From Rhodospirillales bacterium (GTDB lineage Bacteria; Pseudomonadota; Alphaproteobacteria; Rhodospirillales; Defluviicoccaceae), in assembly GCA_016712595.1 (NCBI GenBank), contig JADJQT010000001.1, forward strand, positions 659,501-723,500: 64,000 bases of DNA, in the 5' to 3' direction. Numbering within the stretch: the stretch's first letter is position 1; the number at the start of each line of letters is the position of its first letter. Shown here piece after piece: positions 49,226 to 57,440 of the stretch. The notes under the pieces are model-generated. The model saw only the letters and a program-made list of their open reading frames with translations, searched no databases and had not been told where the DNA came from. The translations under genes and the position numbers were made by a program.

Positions 49226-50161
49226 ATGGACCCCACAACCTTGACCGATCTTTTGCTGGCCAATGAACCGATGATCCGTCTCACCTTTTTCCTCGGGGTA
49301 TTGGCGGCGATGGCGATATGGGAAAATGCGATGCCGCGCCGGCGCCGGCAATTTCCTCGCGCGATCCGTTGGACGAACAATCTTGGCATCGTCGTTGTCG
49401 ATACGATTGCATTGCGCCTCGTTGTTCCGGTTCTTGCTGTCGGACTAGCACTTGTGGCGAAGGAGCGCGGCTGGGGGCTTTTGAATGTCGTGGGTATGCC
49501 GGCGTGGCTCGGCCTGATCGTCTCAGTTCTCGTACTCGACCTTGCGATCTATCTGCAGCACGTCATGTTCCATGCCGTGCCCGCACTATGGCGACTGCAT
49601 CGAATGCATCACGCTGACCTGGATTTTGACGTCACCACTGGCCTGCGCTTTCACCCGATTGAAATCCTTTTGTCGATGGGCATCAAGCTCGTCGTCGTCG
49701 CGGCGCTCGGGCCACCCGCGATCGCGGTGCTTATCTTCGAAGTGGTGCTCAACGCGACGTCGATGTTCAATCACGGCAACGTACGCATCCCCGCTGGGGT
49801 TGACCGGGTGTTGCGTTGGTTCATCGTGACCCCCGACATGCATCGCGTGCATCACTCGATCGATCCGGCCGAGACGAACAGCAATTTCGGTTTCAATCTG
49901 CCGTGGTGGGATCGCGTTCTTGGGACCTACCGCGACCACCCGACGGACGGCCACGAGGCCATGACCATCGGCATCGCACAGTTCCGCGACAGGCGCGATC
50001 TGTGGTTGGACCGAATGCTGATACAGCCCTTGCGCGGGCCGTCCGCAGGATATGCGATCAACCGCGAGCAGCGTCTCGGCGCGAAACCAAGCAGCGTCGC
50101 CGCCGAGACTGTGGCCGTACCCCAAGCGGCTGGGAACGGGGACCCTATGATTAAGCGCTGA
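49226..50161 (+). CDS. Sterol desaturase / fatty acid hydroxylase superfamily membrane protein
   Basis: 311 residues from ATG 49226; a GTG at 49187 extends the frame but has a less likely start. The three His boxes of the non-haem di-iron hydroxylase superfamily are present: HVMFH near residue 112, HRMHH near 125 and HRVHH near 208. About four membrane segments precede and separate them. NHGNVRIP and NFGFNLPWWDRVLGTYRDHP are conserved features of this group. The substrate (hopanoid, carotenoid or fatty acid) is not determinable. The last 11 bases overlap the convergent pyrF gene. Confidence 0.9.
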   Translation: MDPTTLTDLLLANEPMIRLTFFLGVLAAMAIWENAMPRRRRQFPRAIRWTNNLGIVVVDTIALRLVVPVLAVGLALVAKERGWGLLNVVGMPAWLGLIVSVLVLDLAIYLQHVMFHAVPALWRLHRMHHADLDFDVTTGLRFHPIEILLSMGIKLVVVAALGPPAIAVLIFEVVLNATSMFNHGNVRIPAGVDRVLRWFIVTPDMHRVHHSIDPAETNSNFGFNLPWWDRVLGTYRDHPTDGHEAMTIGIAQFRDRRDLWLDRMLIQPLRGPSAGYAINREQRLGAKPSSVAAETVAVPQAAGNGDPMIKR

Positions 50162-50882
50162 ACACGGCGGCAATGCGCGCTTGGATGTCTTCCGCGGCAG
50201 CACACGGATCGGCGGCGCCATGGATCGGCCGTCCGACGACGATATGATCGGCACCGGCAAGAAACGCTTCTTCGACGTCCATTGTTCGTTTCTGATCATC
50301 CGTTGGACGATTGAGCGCGGGGCGTATGCCGGGAACGACGATCAGCAGACGGTCACCGAGTTCCTGACGCAGGCGGGTGGCTTCAAGCCCGGACGAGACG
50401 ACCCCGTCGCAACCGATGGCGAGGGCCCGCTGCGCGCGGGATAGTACCAGCGATCGGATGTCCGTCTGGAACCCCAACGCCTGCATGTCCGCGTCATCCA
50501 GACTGGTCAGTACCGTCACGGCGAGAATGCGTAAATCTTCCTTGACGGCGCAGGCGGCCTCCAAGATGGCATCGTTTCCGTGCACCGTCGCGAAATCGGC
50601 GCCACGACACGCCAACTGACGTACGGCGGACCTGACCGTCTGCGGGACGTCAAAGAATTTGAGGTCGACAAACACGCGGTTGCCGCGCTGGCGCAAGGCG
50701 GTGATCAGTTCGAAGTAACCGCCGGCCATGAACAGTTCAAGTCCAAGCTTATAGAAACGGACGCGGGGTCCGAGGCGTTCGACAAGTTGCCAGGCGGTTT
50801 GCGGGCTTGGAACATCGAGCGCCAGGATCAGACGTTCGTCAGCGGGAATGGGTTTGGTCGAAAGCAGTCCCGAATTGAGCAT
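50151..50882 (-). CDS. pyrF: Orotidine 5'-phosphate decarboxylase
   Basis: 243 residues from ATG 50882 (MLNSGLLSTKPIPADERLIL). It catalyses the last step of UMP synthesis. The active-site motif VFVDLKFFDVPQT lies near residue 70 and has the Asp-x-Lys-x-x-Asp catalytic array. ILALDVP, FYKLGLELF, TVHGNDAI, VVPGIRP and IVVGRPIH are the other conserved blocks of the beta/alpha barrel. It is a single gene, convergent with the desaturase-like gene with an 11-bp overlap at the 3' ends. An in-frame start at 50915 is less likely. Confidence 0.96.
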   Translation of the reverse strand: MLNSGLLSTKPIPADERLILALDVPSPQTAWQLVERLGPRVRFYKLGLELFMAGGYFELITALRQRGNRVFVDLKFFDVPQTVRSAVRQLACRGADFATVHGNDAILEAACAVKEDLRILAVTVLTSLDDADMQALGFQTDIRSLVLSRAQRALAIGCDGVVSSGLEATRLRQELGDRLLIVVPGIRPALNRPTDDQKRTMDVEEAFLAGADHIVVGRPIHGAADPCAAAEDIQARIAAVFSA

Positions 50883-51072
50883 AGGTGATCCTTGGTTAAC
50901 TGGTCGACTTGACAAGTGCGCCCCGGGTGCCAGAGCCGAATGTGACCTGGTTCACATATCCTTGGCTGTCCTGACGGGATGATGGCATCGAGCCCTCGGC
51001 TGGATGGAGGCATGTTGTAACTTGGGGCATTTAAACGGTTTTGATCGCCGCAAAAAGGGATGATGCAGCGCG

Positions 51073-51483
51073 ATGCAGCGCTTTCAGGTCGATCGGTACG
51101 AGGTTCGGACCGAGTTGCGGCGGGTAAACACGAGCGCGGGCATCGAGACCTATGCAGCCAGAACGCTTGTCGTTTTTAGCACACCGGAGCCAAGCGGTGG
51201 ACTCACGCAAGCCTTGCTCTATTTTTCGACACTCTTTGATCCTTGGTATAATCGCGCAATTGTCGGTCAATTAGAGACAGATAATCACTTTTGCACGCGG
51301 GTTTCAGTGTGGCTTCCGATTAGCGAGTTTGAGCCTTATTACGAAATTCTCCTGAACGAGCGGCCTCTATTTTTTTACTACCAAACTGGAGTTGCCTTCG
51401 ATACTCGCGCGTATCTTGAACAAGTGGCATTGACATCCTGCGATGTCTATGAGGGTTCCTTGCTTACAGTAGGGCCAGCATAG
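51073..51483 (+). CDS. Unrecognised 136-residue protein
   Basis: Frame from ATG 51073 (a near-copy GATGCAGCG lies 10 bases upstream). The protein alternates charged and beta-prone segments (RTLVVFSTPEPSGGL, RVSVWLPISEFEPYYEILLN, PLFFYYQTGVAF) and has no signal peptide or membrane helix. Composition is less GC-biased than its neighbours. It lies alone between pyrF and the histidine operon, with nothing recognisable in 50883-51072. No family can be named. Confidence 0.6.
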   Translation: MQRFQVDRYEVRTELRRVNTSAGIETYAARTLVVFSTPEPSGGLTQALLYFSTLFDPWYNRAIVGQLETDNHFCTRVSVWLPISEFEPYYEILLNERPLFFYYQTGVAFDTRAYLEQVALTSCDVYEGSLLTVGPA

Positions 51484-51580
51484 ACATTGCGCCCCCAGCG
51501 GGATCGCAACACACCCTCATGCCACTTCTCGACGCAATTCGGCCCATCTGCCCCGGTTCTGCCGTGCTCTGCCAGCGACG

Positions 51581-51946
51581 TCAGTCCGCGCGCTTGAGCA
51601 TGCCGCCCAGCGGCCGCCCGGCAAAGATGTGGACGTGGAAGTGCAGGACTTCCTGATGAGCGTCAGCGCCGTTATTCGCCAGAATGCGGTAACCTTGATC
51701 GACCACGCCGAGGCGGCGCGCAGTCTCACCGACCGCTTTGAAAAAGCCGCCGATGAATTCGCCAGGGGCGTCTCGTGACATATCGTCGAGTGATACGTAT
51801 GGCCCTTTTGGGATGACCAGGACATGGATCGGCGCGGCTGGGTTGATGTCATGGAACGCCAGCGCGTAGTCGTCTTCGTAGACCGGTTTGCACGGAATTT
51901 CTCCGCGCAGGATTCTAGCGAATACGTTGCTGTCGTCGTATACCAT
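51581..51946 (-). CDS. HIT-family (HinT-like) nucleotide hydrolase
   Basis: 121 residues beginning MVYDDSNVFARILRGEIP. The histidine triad is HFHVHIFAGRPLGG near residue 102, and INPAAPIHVLVIPKG near 36 is the other conserved block. HinT proteins hydrolyse AMP-lysine and related phosphoramidates in the cytoplasm. It is the last gene of the histidine operon, 31 bp beyond hisE, a frequent arrangement in alphaproteobacteria. Confidence 0.94.
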   Translation of the reverse strand: MVYDDSNVFARILRGEIPCKPVYEDDYALAFHDINPAAPIHVLVIPKGPYVSLDDMSRDAPGEFIGGFFKAVGETARRLGVVDQGYRILANNGADAHQEVLHFHVHIFAGRPLGGMLKRAD

Positions 51947-51977
51947 CGCGCATTATCCTGTTTCGCTCCGAATGAAA

Positions 51978-52319
51978 TCAGTTGTTCGCCTGTCGGGCAG
52001 CCTTTTCGGCGAGGCCCGACACGCCTTCGCGCTTCGAGAGCTGCGCCCACACGTCCCGCGGCTTGATACCGACGGAAGCCCACAGGACCAGCAGGTGGTA
52101 AAGGAGATCGGCGCTTTCGGCGGCCACCTCATCGCGACCTTCGGCAAGGGCGGCGATCACCACCTCCACCGCTTCCTCACCCGTCTTCTTGGCGATCTTC
52201 AGCCGCCCTTTGGAAAATAACCGGGCCGTATAGGACGAAGCGGCGTCCGCGCCTCGACGACTTTCGATTACAGCGAACAGGTCATCCAGATATCGGCCAT
52301 CAAGACGCTCTGCACTCAT
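51978..52319 (-). CDS. hisE: Phosphoribosyl-ATP pyrophosphatase
   Basis: 113 residues. It hydrolyses phosphoribosyl-ATP to phosphoribosyl-AMP, the second histidine-pathway step. The alpha-helical MazG-like fold is recognised from KIAKKTGEEAVEVVIAAL, the Mg-binding acidic block, and AESADLLYHLLVLW. Its ATG overlaps the hisF stop by four bases, indicating translational coupling. HisI, the next enzyme, is not in the window. Confidence 0.95.
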   Translation of the reverse strand: MSAERLDGRYLDDLFAVIESRRGADAASSYTARLFSKGRLKIAKKTGEEAVEVVIAALAEGRDEVAAESADLLYHLLVLWASVGIKPRDVWAQLSKREGVSGLAEKAARQANN

Positions 52320-53098
52320 TGGCTGCTTCCCCCATCGGCGTCGCCACGAACCGGTATCCCGGCACGGGCCATGTGTTCCTTGGCCTCGGCGATCGTAAAG
52401 GTTCCAAAATGAAAGATTGAGGCTGCGAGCACCGCCGACGCGTGCCCCACAATGACGCCATCGATCAGATGGTCAAGGCTGCCAACACCGCCTGAGGCGA
52501 TCACCGGCACGCCCACGGCATCTGCGATCGATCGGGTGAGCGGGATATCGAAGCCGTTCTTTGTTCCATCCCGGTCCATCGATGTAAGCAGAATCTCTCC
52601 CGCGCCGTACTCCGCCATACGCCGCGCCCAAGCGACGGCATCGATCCCGGTCGGGCGGCGGCCGCCGTGGGTAAACACCTCGAACTGGTCCACTCCGACC
52701 GATTTAGCATCGATCGCAACAACGACGCACTGGCTGCCGAACTTTTCTGCGGCCTCGCGTACAAATTCGGGCCGGCTGACCGCGGCGGTGTTGATCGATA
52801 CCTTATCGGCTCCGGCAAGAAGGAGTTTGCGAATGTCCTCCGTCGCCCTCACGCCCCCACCCACGGTCAGGGGCATGAAGCATTGCTCGGCGGTTCGCGC
52901 GACGACGTCGTAGATCGTCTCGCGGTCTTCGTGACTGGCGGTGATGTCGAGAAAGCACAATTCGTCGGCGCCGGCCGCATCGTAAAATCGTGCCTGCTCG
53001 ACCGGATCACCGGCGTCGACGAGATCGACAAAGCGCACGCCCTTGACCACGCGTCCGCCGTTGACGTCCAGGCACGGGATGACGCGCACTTTCAGCAT
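52316..53098 (-). CDS. hisF: Imidazole glycerol phosphate synthase cyclase subunit
   Basis: 260 residues from ATG 53098. It is a (beta/alpha)8 barrel that makes IGP and AICAR with ammonia from HisH. Catalytic Asp residues are in VIPCLDVNGG near residue 10 and VVAIDAKS near 130. LTVGGGVR, SINTAAV and ASGGVG are phosphate-binding loops. The start overlaps the hisA stop by seven bases and the stop overlaps the hisE start by four. An upstream frame to 53188 is not a better start. Confidence 0.97.
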   Translation of the reverse strand: MLKVRVIPCLDVNGGRVVKGVRFVDLVDAGDPVEQARFYDAAGADELCFLDITASHEDRETIYDVVARTAEQCFMPLTVGGGVRATEDIRKLLLAGADKVSINTAAVSRPEFVREAAEKFGSQCVVVAIDAKSVGVDQFEVFTHGGRRPTGIDAVAWARRMAEYGAGEILLTSMDRDGTKNGFDIPLTRSIADAVGVPVIASGGVGSLDHLIDGVIVGHASAVLAASIFHFGTFTIAEAKEHMARAGIPVRGDADGGSSQ

Positions 53099-53856
53099 TG
53101 GCTCGCCCGGTTTTCGCGCCCGCTTGCCGCAAGCACGGCAACGGCTTCGGCGGGATCGATCCGACCATCGTAGAGGGCGCGGCCGCACACCACGCCGGCG
53201 ACGATGCCATCCCCGTTCGCCTTGACCGCGTGCAGATCATCGAGCGAAGAGATCCCCCCCGACAGGATAACCGGAATCGAGATGGCCCGCGCGAGATCAG
53301 CCGTCGCTTCGATGTTGGGCCCTCCCATAACGCCGTCGCGCCCGATATCGGTGAATATGATGGCAGCAACGCCGGCGTCTTCGAATCGGCGGGCAAGATC
53401 GAAGGCAGAAATCTCCGACTGCTCGGACCAGCCCTGAACCGCGACCCGCCCGTCACGGGCATCAATGCCGACGGCGATACGCCCGGGAAAATCGGCGCAC
53501 GCGGAGCGGACGAGATCCGGATATCGCAGCGCCAGCGTGCCGAGGATAACGCGGCGTACGCCGCGGCTCAGCCAGTCGGAGGCGGTGGCGAGAGTCCGGA
53601 TGCCGCCACCCAGTTGCACCGGAAGGTCGACGGCGTTGAGAATCGCGTCAACGGCGCGGGTGTTCACTGGCCGGCCGGCAAAGGCGCCGTCGAGATCGAC
53701 GACATGAAGCCACTGACATCCCGCCCGGGAGAAAACACGCGCCTGATCGGCGGGATCCTCGTTGAACACCGTCGCCGTCTGCATGTCGCCGCGGCGTAGG
53801 CGGACGCACCGGCCATCCTTCAGGTCGATTGCGGGAAAAAAAATCAAGGCCGCCAC
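53092..53856 (-). CDS. hisA: ProFAR isomerase
   Basis: 254 residues. It isomerises N'-[(5-phosphoribosyl)formimino]-AICAR ribotide, an Amadori rearrangement. Key residues are the Asp in FFPAIDLKDG near residue 10 and the Asp in VGIDARDGRVAVQGW near 128. VQLGGGIR and ILSGGISS bind phosphate. It overlaps hisH upstream by 13 bases and hisF downstream by 7, fitting one tightly coupled operon. Confidence 0.97.
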   Translation of the reverse strand: MAALIFFPAIDLKDGRCVRLRRGDMQTATVFNEDPADQARVFSRAGCQWLHVVDLDGAFAGRPVNTRAVDAILNAVDLPVQLGGGIRTLATASDWLSRGVRRVILGTLALRYPDLVRSACADFPGRIAVGIDARDGRVAVQGWSEQSEISAFDLARRFEDAGVAAIIFTDIGRDGVMGGPNIEATADLARAISIPVILSGGISSLDDLHAVKANGDGIVAGVVCGRALYDGRIDPAEAVAVLAASGRENRASQC

Positions 53857-54488
53857 CTCAGGAAATTCGAGATGAGCCGCAAGCCCGTTGCTTGGCTCTT
53901 CTCCGGATGGAATTGCGTTCCGACCAGGTTGCCGCTGCCGACAATCGCGGTGACCGGGCCGCCGTAATCGACGTGGGCAAGCACCGATGACGCCTGCTCC
54001 GTGCGCAACGCGTACGAGTGGACAAAGTAAGCGTGGGCACCGTGATCCAGGCCGTAAAGCAGTGGGTGGTCAGAATCGTGCAGCACGAGATCGTTCCAGC
54101 CCATGTGCGGAATCTTAAGCCCGTTCGCCGCCGCCGGCAGCAGCGCAACCTCGCCGTCGAGCCAGCCGAGGCCCGCGTGTACGCCGTGCTCGAGGCCGAC
54201 GCGCGCCATGAGTTGCATGCCGACGCAGATACCGAGGAACGGCCTACCGCGCCCGATCACTGTGTACTCCAGTGCGTCGACCATGCCCGGCAGCGCATCG
54301 AGACCTCGGCGGCAATCGGCGAATGCGCCCACCCCCGGTAGCACGATGTGATCGGCGTTCGCGACATCGGCGGGTTCGCTGGTTACGCGAACGGCAACGT
54401 CGAGCCCATCATCGGCGACCGTGCGCTCGAACGCCTTGGCGGCTGAACGCAGGTTTCCCGACCCATAATCGACGATGACGACGTTCAT
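53844..54488 (-). CDS. hisH: Imidazole glycerol phosphate synthase glutaminase subunit
   Basis: 214 residues from ATG 54488. It is a class I glutamine amidotransferase that supplies ammonia to HisF. The catalytic Cys is in FLGICVGMQLM near residue 85, and His and Glu are in GTQFHPEKSQ near 195. The start MNVVIVDYGSGNLRS is canonical. It overlaps the DUF2628 gene by four bases (ATGA) and hisA by 13. A longer upstream frame is not needed. Confidence 0.97.
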   Translation of the reverse strand: MNVVIVDYGSGNLRSAAKAFERTVADDGLDVAVRVTSEPADVANADHIVLPGVGAFADCRRGLDALPGMVDALEYTVIGRGRPFLGICVGMQLMARVGLEHGVHAGLGWLDGEVALLPAAANGLKIPHMGWNDLVLHDSDHPLLYGLDHGAHAYFVHSYALRTEQASSVLAHVDYGGPVTAIVGSGNLVGTQFHPEKSQATGLRLISNFLRWRP

Positions 54489-54877
54489 CGCGGTACGCCT
54501 GACAGGAGTTGCGGGCGTTGCGACCAGAAGCGGCATTCGGCCGCGTCGCGATCCCTGCCGGTGACCACGGCAATCTGCTGAAACCCGCGGCGGACCAGCG
54601 TCCAGCGCCTTAAGTCGTTGCCGACGAGGCCTGCGATCACCGCCACTGCCACACTCGCCACGACGCGCATTCCCGGCTCAATCCCGAGGATGCTCAGGCC
54701 TGCATCAACCGCAGCTTGAACGATCAACAGTGCGAGTGCGATCAACCACAACCGGGCACCGAGAGCCCAAAATGTCGTAAAGAGGAACGCTGGCCAACAA
54801 AAACCTTCCTTGACCAGACAGACGTCATGCGCGGGATCGCCCAGCGGCCGGCGCACATGCACGGTATAGATGCGCAT
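54485..54877 (-). CDS. DUF2628-family membrane protein within the his operon
   Basis: 130 residues from ATG 54877. The start MRIYTVHVRRP, then VKEGFCWPAFLFTTFWAL, is characteristic of DUF2628. Two to three hydrophobic segments follow (ALGARLWLIALALLIVQAA, VVASVAVAVIAGLVG), and the C-terminal part has LRRWTLVRRGFQQIAVVTGRDRDAAE. The function is unknown. It lies between hisB and hisH, overlapping hisH by four bases, and so is translated with the pathway enzymes. This placement recurs in alphaproteobacteria. Confidence 0.85.
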   Translation of the reverse strand: MRIYTVHVRRPLGDPAHDVCLVKEGFCWPAFLFTTFWALGARLWLIALALLIVQAAVDAGLSILGIEPGMRVVASVAVAVIAGLVGNDLRRWTLVRRGFQQIAVVTGRDRDAAECRFWSQRPQLLSGVPR

Positions 54878-54935
54878 GGCTAGCACCGGCCACGCGGATG
54901 CAACGAACAATATTCGAGGATGATGGGAGCGGCCG

Positions 54936-55535
54936 TCATAGAGAGCCTCCCAGAACACCCTTGGTCGATGGCACGGCGTCGGATCGCAGCGGATCAATCG
55001 CGAAGGCGGCTCGAAGCGCGCGCGCCAGCCCCTTAAAGCACGATTCGCAGATGTGATGGTTGTTGGTGCCGTAGAGCAATTCGACGTGCAGCGTCAACCC
55101 CGCATTATGCGCCAATGTCTGAAACCAGTGGCCAATCAGTTCGGTATCGAGCCCACCCAGCTTTGGCTGCGAGAACCCCACTCGCCAGACCATGAACGGT
55201 CGCCCCGATGCATCGACGACGACGCGCGTTAAGGCCTCGTCCATCGCCGACAGCGCCTGCCCAAAACGACAGATGCCGGTGCGGTCTCCCAGCGCTTGCG
55301 CGAATGCTTGGCCGAGAACGATCGCCGTGTCCTCGGCGGTATGGTGCGCATCGATGTGCAAATCGCCCCTGCCTCGCAGCGAGATATCGAACAGGCTATG
55401 TCGAGAGAGCTGTTCGAGCATGTGATCGAGAAAGCCAATCCCGCAGGCGACGTCATAACAGCCGGTTCCGTCCAGATCGACCGTCGCCGAAACGTCGGTT
55501 TCCTTTGTTCGTCGCTGGACGACAGCTCGACGCAT
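54936..55535 (-). CDS. hisB: Imidazoleglycerol-phosphate dehydratase
   Basis: 199 residues. It dehydrates IGP to imidazole acetol phosphate, using Mn ions. Metal-binding blocks are FLDHMLEQLSRH near residue 35, HIDAHHTAEDTAI near 60, and LYGTNNHHICESCFK near 155. It is the monofunctional form, without the phosphatase domain of E. coli HisB. It heads the operon in this window, 58 bp before the DUF2628 gene. hslV/hslU, often found upstream of hisB in alphaproteobacteria, are absent here and IS debris begins about 230 bp upstream. Confidence 0.97.
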   Translation of the reverse strand: MRRAVVQRRTKETDVSATVDLDGTGCYDVACGIGFLDHMLEQLSRHSLFDISLRGRGDLHIDAHHTAEDTAIVLGQAFAQALGDRTGICRFGQALSAMDEALTRVVVDASGRPFMVWRVGFSQPKLGGLDTELIGHWFQTLAHNAGLTLHVELLYGTNNHHICESCFKGLARALRAAFAIDPLRSDAVPSTKGVLGGSL

Positions 55536-55769
55536 TTCACAGCTCCCGAAAATGCTGGCTTATAGCCGAACGCAGATCCATTCGGCCACCGAGAGTTGAT
55601 CACCTCGATGGTCGACATCGCTGCCCCACTCGGTCTTCGCCGGAACCCGCGTGCGCGACGCACAGTTATATCCGGCGTCATCAAGATCATGGGCGATCAC
55701 CATGAAGCACCTTTTCGCATGCAAATCCAGGTTTTCGGGCACCTGATCTTCCCCCGGAAGAATGGTCAG
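55536..55769. other. Upstream region of hisB with no recognisable gene
   Basis: Nothing coding is convincing on either strand. It should contain the his operon promoter unless that lies further upstream and was separated by IS insertions. No clear -35/-10 pair or leader-peptide His run is seen. Confidence 0.3.
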
Positions 55770-55956
55770 CGGGTTATGCGCTCTGAAGTTCCGCCTGTTC
55801 GGGGGTGCGGGGGACGAGTACGGTGGACGAGTTCGGCCGGGTGATGAGGAATGTCTGACCGAGGAGATCGCCGGCGATCGGCAGGCCATGCTTGCTGTCG
55901 GGGGTGAGCCCCCGAACGCGGCGATGCGTCACCGCGCGGATGCCGTGGCACCGCAT
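55770..55956 (-). pseudogene. IS3-type transposase OrfB fragment
   Basis: On the complement RLMRCHGIRAVTHRRVRG, then LTPDSKHGLPIAGDLLGQTF corresponds to the HTH_21 linker region of IS3-family OrfB proteins (RLMRxHGIRAxxKRKFR...TTDSxHxLPVAxNLLxxxF). It stops shortly after TRPN, before the catalytic core. It is a different subgroup from the IS3 elements elsewhere in the window. Confidence 0.75.
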
Positions 55957-55959
55957 CAG

Positions 55960-56095
55960 TCGTTCAATGCGGCCACATCTAACTTAGCCCGCCGTCTCAA
56001 GACCTTGAACGGGATCACACCGTACGGGTCCATCCGTAAACGATGGACAACCGCCCCGAAATGCTTCCCGTCAACCCGATCCATCAAATGCCGTG
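55960..56095 (+). pseudogene. IS481-type transposase C-terminal fragment
   Basis: The plus strand reads SNLARRLKTLNGITPYGSIR and KRWTTAPKCF followed in another frame by NPIHQMP, matching the C-terminal YNFARRLKTLxGLTPYExIxKxW block of IS481-type transposases. It is in opposite orientation to the similar scrap at 10540-10740. Confidence 0.75.
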
Positions 56096-56137
56096 AGAAA
56101 CACCTACACAGGAGCATTCTCGATGCTACCGAATAGG

Positions 56138-56308
56138 CTAGGCCTCCTCCCCGCTGAGCAACTGCGCCCTGTCGCGGATGCGAAGGTAGTCATTCCTCCG
56201 CATGGCGATCTGAAAGCGAATGTCTGCGCCGGTGCGCGAGCCGGCGTCGAAGGCATTCTTGATGAGTTCGTAGAACGCAATGATATCCGAGCTAATGAGC
56301 TCGGAGCC
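56138..56308 (-). pseudogene. GHKL ATPase fragment cut by IS630 copy 3
   Basis: On the complement LGSELISSDIIAFYELIKNA, then FDAGSRTGADIRFQIAMRR, matches the N-terminal ATP-binding block (E-x-x-K-N-A-x-D) of GHKL ATPases of the HATPase_c_3 / MORC-like kind. The reading frame begins inside IS630 copy 3 (56309), so the true N-terminus is lost, and the C-terminus decays after QLLSGEEA. Relatives of this type often sit in restriction or defence loci. Confidence 0.6.
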
Positions 56309-57360
56309 TAAGCAGCGATTCGTAGGTTTGCACACGTTTTGGATTGGCGTTCGTTGTTGAGGTCAGTGACGGCAGCATGGATGGCGCGGTCGAGATGGTC
56401 GAGGTCTCGGAAGGTCTGATGGGCGAGGAAATGCCGCTTCAGGTCACGCCAAGCATGTTCGATGTCGTTCAACTCGGGGGCGTACCTCGGCAGCCATTCG
56501 ACGCACAGCCATGGCCGCGCGGCGAGGGCGGCACGCGACGCCTTGCTGGTATGAATGGGACCGTTGTCGATGACGAGCACGACCGGCTTCGTCGGTCGGC
56601 CGGGGCGCGGGCCATGGAGCTCGTCGAGCCGCGTCAGCAGAGCGATGAAATCGCTGCTTCGCTTGCTCCGGCTGGTCTCGACGACCAGCGTGCCGGCCGC
56701 GAAGTCGAGCGCGCCGATCATCGCCACCTTGCGCGCTTGGCCGGGCGCTGCGACGCGCAGGTCGGCGCCGCGCCCGGCCTACACATGCGCGAGATAAGGA
56801 TGGGTGAGCGCCTCGGACTCGTCTTCGAACAGCAGCACGATGTCGCCGGCCTGGGCCTGCTGCTTCAGCAGACGAAGCCGCAGGCCGGAGCGATCGACCG
56901 GCCTGGGCGTCCTGCCGCCCCTTCAGCGTGTGCCGGGGTCGCCGCCAGCCCCCTTTTTGCGCATCACCACGCTCAGCCGCGACTTGGAAATCCGCTCGCC
57001 GGTGCGCCGCTCGATCTCGTTCTGCAACCGCGGCAGCGTCCAGTTCCGCCGATCGGCAACCTCGTCCGTCAGCACTGCCGAGACCACCGCCAGCGCCGCC
57101 CGCGCCTTCACCGGCTCCGGCCCCGGTGCCTTGCGGGCGCGCAGGCCCGCCACCCCCTCGCGACCGAACGTCCAGCGCCAATGGCGCACGCTGTTCGGCT
57201 CGACCGAAAACGCTTCGGCAATCCGAGCGCTCGACCAACCCTGCAGCGACAACAAAATCGACCGCGCCCGATCCGCTTCCGCCCGATCCGGCGAACCGGC
57301 CAGCGCACGCAACTCCTCGCACTGCTCCGCCGTCGCCACCACCCGAGGACGACCCGCCAT
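56308..57360 (-). pseudogene. IS630-family transposase (copy 3), frameshift and nonsense
   Basis: Codon 28 is GAA in this copy, so the N-terminal frame is open from ATG 57360 through the helix-turn-helix to MRKKGA. A deletion near 56950 then shifts the frame. In the DDE domain the Trp codon of AHVWAGRG is TAG (around 56780). The downstream frame with VLVIDNGPIHTSKASR and LNDIEHAW is intact to 56308. It is inactive, with lesions different from copies 1 and 2. Confidence 0.87.
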
Positions 57361-57432
57361 GACAACACCAAAATCCAGTGATCCCTCCACCAGAGCCTGC
57401 CATATGTGGATCGCCCAAGGGAATCCTGCTTA
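56309..57432 (-). mobile_element. IS630-family element, copy 3
   Basis: Bounded by TA (56309-56310 and 57431-57432), with TAAGCAGCGATTCG and GGAATCCTGCTTA ends. It is the same element as 10925-12051 and 28913-30040 and in the same orientation. Small deletions occur in the transposase near 56950 (CCAGCCCCC). It separates the GHKL ATPase scrap from another IS630-type element. Confidence 0.9.
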
Positions 57433-57440
57433 GGGCGATT

